A stretch of DNA of 53,655 nt from positions 1 to 53,655 of the forward strand of contig JBAZYO010000024.1 in assembly GCA_041659285.1 (NCBI GenBank), in the 5' to 3' direction. How positions within the stretch are numbered: position 1 is the first letter of the stretch; every line of letters starts with the position of its first letter. Positions 6,392 through 15,433 of the stretch are shown in pieces. The stretch is from Vicinamibacterales bacterium. GTDB lineage: Bacteria; Acidobacteriota; Vicinamibacteria; Vicinamibacterales; UBA2999. The notes beneath the pieces were generated by a model. It was not told the origin of the DNA. It searched no databases and worked only from the letters and a program-made list of their open reading frames with translations. The position numbers were made by a program, and so were the translations under genes.

Positions 6392-6615
6392 CGCGGTCCA
6401 TCGTGGGAGTACTCGCGGTCTACCTGGGCGGACTCGTTACCGCCCAAGTGACCCGTCCGGCAACCAACCAGGCATCAGGGGAGGCGCAGATGCGGCTCGG
6501 CAACTTCTCGGTGAGTCTTGCGGTCAAAGACATCGGCGCGTCGCGCGCGTTCTACGAGAAACTCGGCTTTCGAGTGTTCGGCGGCGATCAGGCAAAGAAC
6601 TGGTTGATCCCCTGA
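6388..6615 (+). pseudogene. Truncated VOC/glyoxalase-family gene
   Basis: A 75-residue reading with an N-terminal hydrophobic segment (about 4-20) and then FSVSLAVKDIGASRAFYEKL, GFRVFGGDQAKNWLI, which is the first beta-alpha-beta half of a vicinal-oxygen-chelate domain. The reading then stops at a TGA, where family members continue for at least 60-100 residues. Neither of the other frames before trmFO recovers the missing half, so this is a truncation, not a simple frameshift. VOC proteins are common integron cargo. No attC follows; the break lies between here and trmFO at 6682 and marks the junction of the array with core chromosome. Confidence 0.7.
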
Positions 6616-6681
6616 TCGACCAGCACGTGCCCAGCCCCAAGAAGTGATTGGGTGTCCGCCGCCGAGTTACACTCGGAGTGA

Positions 6682-8031
6682 ATGATTCATGTAATTGGCG
6701 GCGGTCTGGCCGGCTGCGAAGCGGCCTGGCAGGCCGCTGAGATCGGCGCCGACGTCACCATCCACGAAATGCGGCCGGTGCGGCCGACGGCGGTTCACCA
6801 GACCGACGGCCTGGCCGAGCTGGTCTGCAGCAACTCCTTCCGCGCCGACAAGCTCGACAACGCGGTCGGACTCATCAAGGAAGAAATGCGGCGGCTCGGC
6901 TCCATCGTCTTGCGGGCCGCCGACGCCACGCGCGTGCCGGCCGGCGCCGCGCTGGCCGTCGATCGTCACGCATTCTCGAAGGCCGTGACCGACGCGGTGC
7001 AGGCGCACCCCCGGATCACGGTGTCGCGCGAGGAGGTGCTCAAGGTCCCCGGCCCGGAATGGTCGCCCGTGATCATCGCCACCGGCCCGCTCACCTCCGA
7101 CGCGCTGTCGAAAGACATCCAGGCGATGGTGGGCGAGGAGCACCTGTCGTTCTACGACGCGATCAGCCCGATCGTGCTCGCCGAATCCATCGACATGTCG
7201 AAGGTCTTCCGCGCCTCGCGCTGGGGCCGCAACGTGTGGAGCGCCAACCCGGGTGAAGCGCTGGAGCAGACGGACGAAGGCGACTACCTGAATTGTCCGA
7301 TGACCAGGCAGGAGTACGACGCGTTCTACGCGGCGCTGGTCTCGGCCGAGTCGGCGACGGTCCACGACTTCGACAACACCAAGTTCTTCGAAGGCTGCCT
7401 GCCGATCGAGGTGATGGCGCACCGCGGCGAGGGCACGCTGCGGTTCGGCCCCATGAAGCCGGTCGGCCTCAAGGATCCGCGAACGGGCCGGTTGCCCTAT
7501 GCGGTGGTGCAGTTGCGCCAGGACACGCTGGCCGGCGATCACTTCAGCCTGGTGGGCTTCCAGACGCAGATCAAGTGGGGCGACCAGGCCCGGCTGCTGA
7601 AGATGATCCCCGGTCTCGAGAACGCCGAGTTCGTGCGCTTCGGCATGGTCCACCGCAACACTTACATCTGCGGGCCGAAGGTGCTGTTGCCGACATGGCA
7701 AACGCGCCACCGGCCGGACCTGTTCTTCGCCGGCCAGGTGTCTGGCGTCGAGGGCTACGTCGAGTCCGCCGCGTCGGGCCTGGTCGCGGGCCGCAACGCC
7801 GCGGCCCTCGCGCGTGGCGAGACGCCGCAGGCGCCGCCGCGGACCACGGCCATCGGCTCGCTCGCGTACTACGTGTCGCACGCGGATCCGACGACCTACC
7901 AGCCCACCAACATCACGCATGGCATCATGCCGCCACTCGACGACCCGCCGCGCGACAAGATGAAGAAGAAGCTGCTGATCGCCGAGCGCGCGTTGGCTGA
8001 CTTGGACGCCTGGCGATGCGTGAACTCCTAA
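6682..8031 (+). CDS. trmFO: tRNA m5U54 methyltransferase, folate/FAD-dependent (TrmFO)
   Basis: Makes 5-methyluridine at position 54 of the tRNA T-loop, using methylenetetrahydrofolate as carbon donor and FAD as reductant. The 449-residue protein is full length. The N-terminus MIHVIGGGLAGCEAAWQAAE is the Rossmann FAD motif. Downstream are the TrmFO signatures LVCSNSFRADKLDNAVGLIKEEMR (split here for reading), FEGCLPIEVMAHRGEGTLRFGPMKPVGL and FAGQVSGVEGYVESAASGL. A TACACT hexamer at 6668-6673 ends 8 bases before the ATG. It overlaps xerC by 16 bases, the conserved trmFO-xerC arrangement of many bacteria. First core gene after the cassette array. Confidence 0.96.
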   Translation: MIHVIGGGLAGCEAAWQAAEIGADVTIHEMRPVRPTAVHQTDGLAELVCSNSFRADKLDNAVGLIKEEMRRLGSIVLRAADATRVPAGAALAVDRHAFSKAVTDAVQAHPRITVSREEVLKVPGPEWSPVIIATGPLTSDALSKDIQAMVGEEHLSFYDAISPIVLAESIDMSKVFRASRWGRNVWSANPGEALEQTDEGDYLNCPMTRQEYDAFYAALVSAESATVHDFDNTKFFEGCLPIEVMAHRGEGTLRFGPMKPVGLKDPRTGRLPYAVVQLRQDTLAGDHFSLVGFQTQIKWGDQARLLKMIPGLENAEFVRFGMVHRNTYICGPKVLLPTWQTRHRPDLFFAGQVSGVEGYVESAASGLVAGRNAAALARGETPQAPPRTTAIGSLAYYVSHADPTTYQPTNITHGIMPPLDDPPRDKMKKKLLIAERALADLDAWRCVNS

Positions 8032-9065
8032 AGGAATTCCTCGCCTATCTGAAGCTCAATCGGCACGTCTCGCCGCACACCGTGCGCGCCTACGAGAGCG
8101 ACATCACGCAGTACCTGGCGTGGGTGGCCGGCGACCAGGGCCGCAAGATCTCGGAACTGACGCCGGCCGATCTCGGTCTCACGTCCGTGCGCTCGCACCT
8201 CGCCGAGCTGAACAAGGCGGGCAAGGCCCGCTCATCCGTGGCGCGCAAGCTGTCGGCCCTCCGCACCTTTGTGAAGTACCTGCGCCGTGAGGACCTGATC
8301 GAGCACGATCCCACGGCGATGGCCGTCGCCCCCAAGCGGGACCAGACCATCCCCACGCATCTCTCGGAGCCCGAGATGGCCCGGCTGATCGAGACGCCCA
8401 GCACCGCTGACCCGCTGGGCCGCCGCGATCGCGCCATCCTCGAGTTGTTCTACGCCTCGGGGCTGCGGCTGAGCGAGCTGGTCGGGATCAACCTCGAGGA
8501 TCTCAACCTCGCCGGCCGCATGGTTCGGGTGATGGGAAAGGGCGGTAAGGAACGCCTGCTGCCGTTCAACCAGAGTGCATTGGCGGCGCTCCGGGCCTGG
8601 ATGGCCGACCGCGCCGCGATACTCGCCGGCCGGCAGGGCCGGGTGGCCGGCCGGCGGCCGATGGCGCCGCGCAAGCCGGTCAGGAACCACCGGCCTCAGG
8701 CCGATCCGTTGTTCCTCAACGCCCGGGGCACCCGCCTGACCGGCCGCAGCGTGGACCGCATGCTCCGCCGATACGTCGCGCTCTGCAGCACGCGGATGGG
8801 CATCAGCCCCCACGCGTTGCGTCACACCTTCGCCACGCACTTGTTGCAGCGCGGGGCCGACCTCCGGGCCATCCAGGAATTGCTCGGCCACGCCCGGCTC
8901 AGCACGACGCAGCGATACACCCACGTCAACGCGGCTCAGCTGATCGACGTCTATCGCAAATCGCACCCGCGCGCGTCCGCCGCCGCGGCCGGGGCCCGCC
9001 CGCCTTCGCCAGAGGCTCCGGCGAAACAGGCCTTTGGCGCGACGAAGTCGGCCAAGAGCGAGTAG
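8016..9065 (+). CDS. xerC: Tyrosine recombinase XerC
   Basis: Site-specific recombinase that resolves chromosome dimers at dif. The 349-residue protein has the SAM-like N-terminal core-binding domain (about 1-95) and the catalytic set Arg151 (ASGLRLSEL), Lys175 (GKGGKE), His266-x-x-Arg269 (HALRH), His292 (LGHARLS) and Tyr301. It is about 50 residues longer than typical XerC, because of an Arg/Pro-rich insertion at about 204-230 before the LFLNARG strand and a C-terminal tail rich in Ala/Pro. The IntI-specific insert near the second catalytic Arg is absent, so it is not the integron integrase. Coupled to trmFO by overlap; hslV, its usual next neighbour, is 22 kb away. Confidence 0.92.
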   Translation: MRELLKEFLAYLKLNRHVSPHTVRAYESDITQYLAWVAGDQGRKISELTPADLGLTSVRSHLAELNKAGKARSSVARKLSALRTFVKYLRREDLIEHDPTAMAVAPKRDQTIPTHLSEPEMARLIETPSTADPLGRRDRAILELFYASGLRLSELVGINLEDLNLAGRMVRVMGKGGKERLLPFNQSALAALRAWMADRAAILAGRQGRVAGRRPMAPRKPVRNHRPQADPLFLNARGTRLTGRSVDRMLRRYVALCSTRMGISPHALRHTFATHLLQRGADLRAIQELLGHARLSTTQRYTHVNAAQLIDVYRKSHPRASAAAAGARPPSPEAPAKQAFGATKSAKSE

Positions 9066-9076
9066 AATCTCGCAAG

Positions 9077-10477
9077 GTGCCTCTCTCGAAATTTCTCGTC
9101 CAGCGCCGGTCGCTTCGTACGGCGCTCGTGCTCCTCACCCTCGTCACCGCTGCTCCCGCCTTCGCGCAAGAGACCGCGCCGGCTTCGGATCCTCCCGGCG
9201 AAGTGGTTGACTTCTTCGGCTTCAAGTTCTCGCAGAGCGAGCGCTTCAAGTTCGGCGGCGAAGTGGTGGCCGGCTGGTCGCACGACGGCGCGCAGGCTGC
9301 CCTGGGCTTCGAAAAGCAGGGCCGTGTCGGCATGGCGATTCTCAGCGCGGCCGGCAAGGTCAGTGACCACGTTCGCTTCTTCGTGTCGGTGAATCCGGTC
9401 AGCGAAACCAACGCGCGGCCGGCGTGCGGCGAGAAGGATTACTTCTTTCCCAACGACCCCAACCTGTTCGCCGCCATCGGCCCGATCGTCAAGTGCGACG
9501 TCGAAGACGGCCTCAAGCGGGTTGACACCTACAACACCTTCTCGCTCGACTACATCACGCAGCAGGGCATTCTTCGCGAAGGCTACATCGACTGGGGCAT
9601 TACCGATTCGCTGTCGCTGCGCGGCGGCCGCTTCATTCTGCCGATTGGCTTTGCGCCGCGCGAAGTCGGCGCCGCGACCGCCAAGGACATGACGCGGATC
9701 ACACGGCTGAACGCCGAGGCCAACTTCGGCGCCATGCTCGCGTTTTCGGCGAAGCGCGGTGACCGCGCGATTTTCGATGCCGGCGTGATGGCCGTGCTGG
9801 GCGACGGCAACCGCGAGAAGGACTACGACTGGTTCTACTTCGTCAACACCTCGCTCGACACCAACAGCGCCGTCACGGTGGCGGCCTCGGTGCGGCTGAC
9901 GCCGATCAAGGCGATCGACGTGCGCGCGGCCTACAAGAAGGGCTACACCGGTTCGAAGGTGGAGCGCCTGCCCAGCTACTGGGCGTCCAAGCGCAACGAC
10001 GATGCGCTGGTGGTGAGCGTGAAGTTGTCGCCGACGTCGTGGGCCTCGGTGTTTGGCGAGTACGCTAAGTACAGGTGGGGGCCGACGCTGACCTCCGGTG
10101 AACTGGTGGGCATTCCTGACCTGGCCGGCATCGACAAGCCCGGCTACTTCATGGGCGCGCAGCTCGAGGCCCCAATCGCCGCCAAGATCCGGGTCGGCGC
10201 CAGCGTCGTCCGCGAAGAACTCACGCGCGACGACAGCCTGATCCAGTACCTGTCACTCAACAGCCTGTACGGCGTGTCGATGGGCAAGAAGGACCGCGAG
10301 CTGGTGGTCCGCGGCTACGTCGACGTCAACCGCCTGGTCAACGTCAGCTTTTTCTGGATGGACGTGTCGAACCCGTTCCCCTGGGTGAGCGGCAGCTGGC
10401 CGGTCACCGGACCGGTCGCGTTCACCGGCCGCGAACCCGACCGCATTGGTGTGACGATCACCGTCCGGACGCCGTAG
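9077..10477 (+). CDS. Putative outer-membrane porin/beta-barrel protein
   Basis: A 466-residue secreted protein. GTG start, then a signal peptide (about 1-31) ending APAFAQ. The rest alternates polar and aromatic residues in short strands, for example SLSLRGGRFILPIGFAPREVG and AVTVAASVRLTPIKAIDVRAAYKK, as expected of an outer-membrane barrel. No specific substrate can be inferred. The C-terminus (TITVRTP) lacks the usual terminal Phe. A TAGAAT hexamer (9063-9068) sits 8 bases before the GTG, inside the 3' end of xerC, so the gene probably has its own leaderless transcript. Confidence 0.65.
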   Translation: MPLSKFLVQRRSLRTALVLLTLVTAAPAFAQETAPASDPPGEVVDFFGFKFSQSERFKFGGEVVAGWSHDGAQAALGFEKQGRVGMAILSAAGKVSDHVRFFVSVNPVSETNARPACGEKDYFFPNDPNLFAAIGPIVKCDVEDGLKRVDTYNTFSLDYITQQGILREGYIDWGITDSLSLRGGRFILPIGFAPREVGAATAKDMTRITRLNAEANFGAMLAFSAKRGDRAIFDAGVMAVLGDGNREKDYDWFYFVNTSLDTNSAVTVAASVRLTPIKAIDVRAAYKKGYTGSKVERLPSYWASKRNDDALVVSVKLSPTSWASVFGEYAKYRWGPTLTSGELVGIPDLAGIDKPGYFMGAQLEAPIAAKIRVGASVVREELTRDDSLIQYLSLNSLYGVSMGKKDRELVVRGYVDVNRLVNVSFFWMDVSNPFPWVSGSWPVTGPVAFTGREPDRIGVTITVRTP

Positions 10478-10538
10478 CCGCACCGGCCACGCCCGTGCTG
10501 GCCGGCGGTAAGTTCGCTTCGCCGGCGCCGTTACCGCT

Positions 10539-10544
10539 TATAGT
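10539..10544 (+). promoter_or_regulatory. -10 element upstream of hybrid kinase
   Basis: TATAGT, 12 bases before the ATG at 10557. Just upstream is an inverted repeat GCGGTAA (10505-10511)/TTACCGC (10531-10537), which may be an operator. The position argues for ATG 10557 over the GTG at 10545. Confidence 0.4.
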
Positions 10545-10556
10545 GTGGGTGCCGCG

Positions 10557-12731
10557 ATGCCCCCCTCGCCTTCGTCGGCGGTGACCCGTGCCATCTTTTT
10601 TGGCACCGTTGCCGCCCTGCTCGTCGTCGCGACGCTGAGCGTCGTGATCTATCGTTCGGCGGTGGGCGGCGCCATTGCCCAGCACTCCACGCAGCAACTC
10701 GCGATGGTTCGCACCGCGTCGGTGGGCATCCAGGGCGAGATCCGCGGCCTGTCGGCCCTCCTGCGCCAGTTCAACAGCCTGCCGAGCGTGCAGAACCTTG
10801 ACATCCCGTTCCTCGGACAGCGCATCGAGGCGGCGTTTGGTGACAACCCTATCGGCGTGGTCCGCTACATCGTCCGGATCGACGCCGAAGGCCGGCTGTA
10901 CTACTGGGAGCCTGGCGGCCGGCTGATCGAGAACGGGACGCGGGTGGGCCTTGATCCGGAACGATGGCGGTGGAATGGCGACCCCGCCAACCGAGGCAAA
11001 GTCACCATCGCTCGCGCCTGGTGGCTCCACGATGCGCCCGACCACGTCCGCGTGATCAGCACTCCGGTGTGGCGGACATCGCCGAGCGGCGAGAACCCGA
11101 ATCCGCGGAACGACTTCAACGGCATGTTGGGTCTCGCCATTGACGTCAACCGCCTCGTTGAGGTGTACCTGGGCCCCGCGATTGCCGAATCTGCGGCCGA
11201 CCAACTCGTGGTTGGGTTGACGACTCCCGAGTACGGCGTGCGCATGGGACCGGGCCAGACGGGCCTTGCCGCAGAGGCGAGCGATGCGCACCGGCATGAC
11301 GGGCCGCAGGGCATTGCCATCCTGGGGGATGGCAACGGCCGTCGCATCCACGCCTGGTCCAGGCTGACCGCCGCGGACCAGACGTGGCTGGCCGCCTCGT
11401 CTTCCCAATACGACCTCGTCGCGGCGCAGTTTCAGCGCAATGCCACGGGACAACTGGCGCTGACCGCGGTGCTCCTGGTGATCCTGCCGTTGGCGGGCTG
11501 GCTGCTGGCGCGTCGCGAACGCCGCACTCAGGAAGGGCAGCGGCAGCTCGAACGGCAGCTGGCCGAGTCGCAGAAGATGGAGGCCATCGGCAAGCTGGCC
11601 GGCGGCGTGGCGCACGACTTCAACAACATGCTCACGGCCATTCTCGGCTACGCCAGCCTGATCCACGAAGACGCGCCGGCCGACTCGCCGATCCGCGATC
11701 AGGCGCTGCAGATCCGCCGTGCCGCCGACAGCGCGGCGGCGCTGACCCATAAGCTGTTGGCGTTCAGCCGGCGCCAGGTACTGCAGACCAACCAGTTCGA
11801 TTTCGCCGCGATGCTCGACAACCTGCTGATGCTGGTGCGCCGCGTGATGGGCGAAGACATCAAGGTGATCGCGCATGCCGAGCCCGGGCTGTGGCCGGTG
11901 CTGGCCGACCCGGCGCAGGTCGAGCAGTCGATCCTGAACCTGGCGATCAACGCCCGCGAAGCCATGCCCGGCGGCGGCACGCTGCAGATTACGGCGCGCA
12001 ACGCGGCGCGTCCCCTCGGCGAGCGGCGTCCGGATGGGGATGTCCGCCCCGGTAACTACGTGCAGATCACCGTGACCGACACGGGGACCGGCATGGACGA
12101 GGCGACGCGGGCGCGCATGTTCGAGCCGTTCTTCACGACCAAGCCGCACGGCAAGGGCACCGGGCTTGGCCTGTCCACGGTCTACGGGTTCGTCCGGCAG
12201 TGCGGCGGCCACATCGGCGTGACGTCCACGCTCGGGGCCGGCACGGCCATTGAACTGCTGCTGCCGCGCGCGCCCGATCAGCCGGCGCCAACCCCGACAC
12301 CGAAGGACCTCACGCCGCCGCGGGTGAAGCCCGACGGTCCCCTGGAAACCGTGCTCGTGGTGGAAGACGAAGACGCCGTCCGGTTGCTGGCCGCCGAGTC
12401 GCTGCGGCGGGGCGGCTACGTCGTCATCGCCGCCGCCAGCGGCGAGGAAGCGCTGCGCGTGGCCGACGCCTTCGAGGGCACCATTCACCTGCTGCTGAGC
12501 GATGTCGTCATGCCGGGCATGAAGGGCCCGGCACTGGCGGCGCGGCTCCGGGCGGCGCGCCCCTCGATCCGCGTGATCCTGATGTCGGGCTACGCCGCCG
12601 ACGTGGTGACGCCCGACGACCTCAAGGCGGCCATGCTGCTGTCGAAACCGTTTTCAGCCGGCGTCCTCGCCAAGGCGGTCCGCCGCGTCCTCGACGAGGC
12701 CCTTTCGCCGGGACCGCTTCCGAAGGGATAA
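10557..12731 (+). CDS. Membrane hybrid sensor histidine kinase
   Basis: A 724-residue two-component sensor. TM1 is about residues 11-31, followed by an extracytoplasmic sensor region (about 32-295, family not recognised) and TM2 (about 300-318, AVLLVILPLAGWLLA). The cytoplasmic HisKA has VAHDFNNMLTAILGYASL (phospho-His about 352). The HATPase has EAMPGGGTLQI, TDTGTGMD and GTGLGLSTVYG. A C-terminal receiver at about 598-712 has phospho-Asp about 649 (LLLSDVVMPG). VAHDFNN-type kinases with a fused receiver are frequent in this window. The signal is unknown. Short gap to the cyclophilin gene, but that has its own Shine-Dalgarno. Confidence 0.92.
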   Translation: MPPSPSSAVTRAIFFGTVAALLVVATLSVVIYRSAVGGAIAQHSTQQLAMVRTASVGIQGEIRGLSALLRQFNSLPSVQNLDIPFLGQRIEAAFGDNPIGVVRYIVRIDAEGRLYYWEPGGRLIENGTRVGLDPERWRWNGDPANRGKVTIARAWWLHDAPDHVRVISTPVWRTSPSGENPNPRNDFNGMLGLAIDVNRLVEVYLGPAIAESAADQLVVGLTTPEYGVRMGPGQTGLAAEASDAHRHDGPQGIAILGDGNGRRIHAWSRLTAADQTWLAASSSQYDLVAAQFQRNATGQLALTAVLLVILPLAGWLLARRERRTQEGQRQLERQLAESQKMEAIGKLAGGVAHDFNNMLTAILGYASLIHEDAPADSPIRDQALQIRRAADSAAALTHKLLAFSRRQVLQTNQFDFAAMLDNLLMLVRRVMGEDIKVIAHAEPGLWPVLADPAQVEQSILNLAINAREAMPGGGTLQITARNAARPLGERRPDGDVRPGNYVQITVTDTGTGMDEATRARMFEPFFTTKPHGKGTGLGLSTVYGFVRQCGGHIGVTSTLGAGTAIELLLPRAPDQPAPTPTPKDLTPPRVKPDGPLETVLVVEDEDAVRLLAAESLRRGGYVVIAAASGEEALRVADAFEGTIHLLLSDVVMPGMKGPALAARLRAARPSIRVILMSGYAADVVTPDDLKAAMLLSKPFSAGVLAKAVRRVLDEALSPGPLPKG

Positions 12732-12761
12732 TTGCGGTTGGTAACTTTTGGAGGAGATCTG

Positions 12762-13412
12762 ATGATTCGCGTGACGACCGTTGCGTTGGCCCTGGCCGCG
12801 CTGTCGATGTTGCCCAGTGGCGCCGCCGCCCAGGGGGTGTCGCTCAAGGTTCCGGCCTCGCTGAAAGAACAGGCGCCGGCCGCCTACAACGTGAGGTTCG
12901 AGACGAGCGCGGGCATATTCGTCGCCCACGTGGAACGCGCCTGGGCGCCGAAGGCCGCCGATCGCTTCTACAACCTCGTGAAGAACGGTTTTTACGACGG
13001 TGTCAGGTTCTACCGGTCCGTGCCCAACTTCATGGCTCAATTCGGGTTGCACGGCGACCCGACCCTGACGGCGATGTGGAGCCGGCAGTTGTTCTCGCCG
13101 GACCCGGTCAAGCATTCCAACAAGCGCATGACGCTATCGTTTGCCATGGGCGGCAACCCGATGATGGCGTCGACGCAGGTGTTCCTGAGTTTTCGCGACA
13201 ACTCGAGCCTTGACGGGCAAGGCTTCGCGGCCTTCGCCGATATCACCGAGGGGCAGGATGTCGCTGCGAAGATCTTCACCGGCTACGGCGACATGCCCCA
13301 GCGCGGCGGCAAGGGTCCCGATACGGCACGCATCCTCAAGGAGGGCAATGCCTATCTCGAGAGGGAATTCCCGAAGCTGGACTACATCAAGAAGGCCACG
13401 ATCGAGAAGTGA
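12762..13412 (+). CDS. Exported cyclophilin-type peptidyl-prolyl isomerase
   Basis: A 216-residue cis-trans prolyl isomerase probably acting on exported proteins in the periplasm. The signal peptide (about 1-23) ends GAAAQ. The cyclophilin domain shows VRFETSAGIFVAHVERAWAP, GFYDGVRFYRSVPNFMAQFG (catalytic Arg within FYR), STQVFLSF and GFAAFADITEGQDV. Start ATG 12762 is set by GGAGGA at 12750-12755; a longer in-frame reading from 12732 would run through that site. Followed by the gamma-glutamyltransferase gene after 15 bases, so the two may be cotranscribed. Confidence 0.9.
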   Translation: MIRVTTVALALAALSMLPSGAAAQGVSLKVPASLKEQAPAAYNVRFETSAGIFVAHVERAWAPKAADRFYNLVKNGFYDGVRFYRSVPNFMAQFGLHGDPTLTAMWSRQLFSPDPVKHSNKRMTLSFAMGGNPMMASTQVFLSFRDNSSLDGQGFAAFADITEGQDVAAKIFTGYGDMPQRGGKGPDTARILKEGNAYLEREFPKLDYIKKATIEK

Positions 13413-13427
13413 CACCCGGGAGGGACC

Positions 13428-15302
13428 GTGAGAGCTCAGCTTCGCTTCGCGATAGTAGTTGCCGCCATCGTCGTGTGTGCGCGGCATGACGGGGCGGGGC
13501 AGGTGCCGGTGCAGGATCGGCAGCCCGCGGGGTCGGCCCTCAGGCCGGCGGTGATGGGACCGACCGGTGGCGTGTCCACCGGTCACCCGCTCACCACCGC
13601 CGCGGCCTTGGCCATTCTCCTGAAAGGCGGCAACGCGTTCGACGCCGGCGTGGCATCTCTGCTCGCCGGCGGCGTGCTTGAGCAGGATCTCTACAGCCTC
13701 GGCGGCGAGGCGCTCGTCCTGGTATATCCCAAGAGAGAAGCCAAGGTCACCGCCATCGTCGGCCAGGGTTGGGCGCCGAAGGCGGTGGACGTCGATTGGT
13801 ACTTGTCGCGCAAGAAGGATCTGCAAGGCGAGGGGCTCGATCCGGCGGTCGTCCCCGGCGCCCTGCATGCGTCGCTGACCGTGCTCGAGAAGTGGGGCAC
13901 GATGAGCTTCGAAGAGGTGGCGGCCTCGGCCATCGCGTATGCCGAGAACGGCTTTCCCATGCGCACGAGCACCGCGCGCGCCATCCAGAATCAGCTCAAG
14001 TTCTTCGAGAAGTGGCCGGGCAACAAGACCTACTGGCTGAAGCCTGACGGGTCGGTCTACAAGCCCGGCGAAACCATCAAGCTGCCGACGCTCGCGCGCA
14101 CCTTGCGCCGCATGGTTGACGCCGAACGCGCCGCCAAGGCCAAGGGCCGCGTCGCCGGCATCGTCGCCGCGCGCGATCGGTTCTACAAGGGCGACATCGC
14201 GAAAGAAATGGTCGCGTTCCTGCAGAAGCACGGGGCCCCGTTTGACGCCAGCGACTTCGCCGACTACTACGCGCGCATCGAGGAGCCCGTGAAGACGACG
14301 TATCGCGGCTACACGGTGTACAAGCACGGCTTCGGCAGCCAGGGTCCGGTGCTCCTGCAGGCGCTCAACATCCTCGAGAATTTCGACCTGCACGCGATGG
14401 GCTACGCCAGCGCGGACTACATCCACACCGTGACCGAAGCGCTGAAACTGTCGTATGCCGATCGCGATTCGTTCTATGCCGACCCGGCGTTCGTGCAGGT
14501 GCCGGGTGAGGGGTTGCTGTCGAAGGCCTACGCCAAAGAGCGGGCGGCGCTGATCGACCCGAAGAAGTCGTCCACTTCGTTCATCGCGGGCGATCCGCTG
14601 AAGTACGACACCAAGGTGAAGCAGTGGCCGTTCTGGAAGGCAAACGTCACGGACGGCGTCACGCCTCGCGGGGAGAAGCTCGCGGATGATTCGTCGGGCA
14701 TCGTCAAGGACACGACCCACATGGCGATCATCGACAAGGACGGCAACATCTTCGACGTCACTCCGAGCGGCGGGTGGGTGCCCGGGGCGGTGATTCTCGG
14801 CGACACCGGCATTGGCATGAGCGTGCGCGGCGAGCAGTTCTGGCTCGACAAGACCCGCGCCAACCAGATTCGCCCGCGGGCGCGGCCGCGCTACACGCTG
14901 ACGCCGAGCCTGGTGTTCAAGGGCGATACGCCGATGATGGGCCTCGGCACGCCGGGGGGCGACAACCAGGACCAGACCATCCTGCAGGCGTTCCTGAGCA
15001 TCGTCGACTTCTGGGATGACTGGTATCCGAACCTGCACGCGGCGCTGGAACGCCCGCGCGCGCAGACCATGCACTTCTACGGCTCGTTCTGGCCGCACAC
15101 CGCGGGCTTCAACCAGTTGAACGTGGAAGCGACGATTCCCGATTCGGTCTACAACGAGCTCAGAGCTCGCGGTCACGACGTGAGCCGGCTGCGTCCGTTT
15201 GGGATGTCCGGGTGCGCGACCGCGGTGATGATTGATCCAGCGACTGGGAATCGCTTCGCGGCCGCTGATCCGCGAAGGGACTGCTACGCGATTGCGTACT
15301 GA
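13428..15302 (+). CDS. Gamma-glutamyltransferase family protein
   Basis: N-terminal-nucleophile hydrolase that transfers or hydrolyses gamma-glutamyl groups, for example of glutathione, in the periplasm. The 624-residue precursor has an N-terminal hydrophobic segment (about 5-24). GVSTGHPLTTAAALAILLKG and GGNAFDAGVAS are the family's N-terminal block. KDTTHMAIIDKDGNIFDVTP holds the autocatalytic cleavage site, with nucleophile Thr429. LGTPGGDNQDQTILQAF is the C-terminal signature. GTG start is preceded by GGGAGGG. It is followed immediately by a hairpin repeat array. Precise substrate cannot be told from sequence. Confidence 0.9.
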   Translation: MRAQLRFAIVVAAIVVCARHDGAGQVPVQDRQPAGSALRPAVMGPTGGVSTGHPLTTAAALAILLKGGNAFDAGVASLLAGGVLEQDLYSLGGEALVLVYPKREAKVTAIVGQGWAPKAVDVDWYLSRKKDLQGEGLDPAVVPGALHASLTVLEKWGTMSFEEVAASAIAYAENGFPMRTSTARAIQNQLKFFEKWPGNKTYWLKPDGSVYKPGETIKLPTLARTLRRMVDAERAAKAKGRVAGIVAARDRFYKGDIAKEMVAFLQKHGAPFDASDFADYYARIEEPVKTTYRGYTVYKHGFGSQGPVLLQALNILENFDLHAMGYASADYIHTVTEALKLSYADRDSFYADPAFVQVPGEGLLSKAYAKERAALIDPKKSSTSFIAGDPLKYDTKVKQWPFWKANVTDGVTPRGEKLADDSSGIVKDTTHMAIIDKDGNIFDVTPSGGWVPGAVILGDTGIGMSVRGEQFWLDKTRANQIRPRARPRYTLTPSLVFKGDTPMMGLGTPGGDNQDQTILQAFLSIVDFWDDWYPNLHAALERPRAQTMHFYGSFWPHTAGFNQLNVEATIPDSVYNELRARGHDVSRLRPFGMSGCATAVMIDPATGNRFAAADPRRDCYAIAY

Positions 15303-15304
15303 GG

Positions 15305-15430
15305 GCGCGCCTTCGGCGCGCGTAGGGCGCCTCGCTGGCGCTCGGCGTAGGGCTCGGCGCTTTGCGCCATCGTGGGGCTCGCGGCTTCGCCGCTCGTAGG
15401 ACTCGTGGCCTTCGGCCACTCGTAGGGAGG
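15305..15430 (+). repeat. Tandem hairpin repeat array 1 (five units)
   Basis: Five successive short hairpins, each with a different stem, joined by a conserved linker like TCGTAGGGCTCG. Stems: GCGCGCC-TTC-GGCGCGC (15305-15321), GCGCC-TCGCT-GGCGC (15327-15341), GGCGC-TTT-GCGCC (15356-15368), GCGGC-TTC-GCCGC (15381-15393), GTGGCC-TTC-GGCCAC (15405-15419). Linkers are GTAGGGC, GTAGGGC, GTGGGGC, GTAGGAC and GTAGGGAGG. Stem pairing is kept while stem sequence changes. The last unit supplies the Shine-Dalgarno of the next gene. Confidence 0.8.
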
Positions 15431-15433
15431 ACT

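Noticed and set aside
6351..6647. Alternative frame as a frameshifted continuation of the VOC gene
   Set aside because: Its sequence (ending DQHVPSPKK) does not resemble the second half of a VOC domain.
8016..9065. Tyrosine recombinase as the integron integrase IntI
   Set aside because: It lacks the IntI-specific patch, overlaps trmFO in the conserved trmFO-xerC order and fits XerC.
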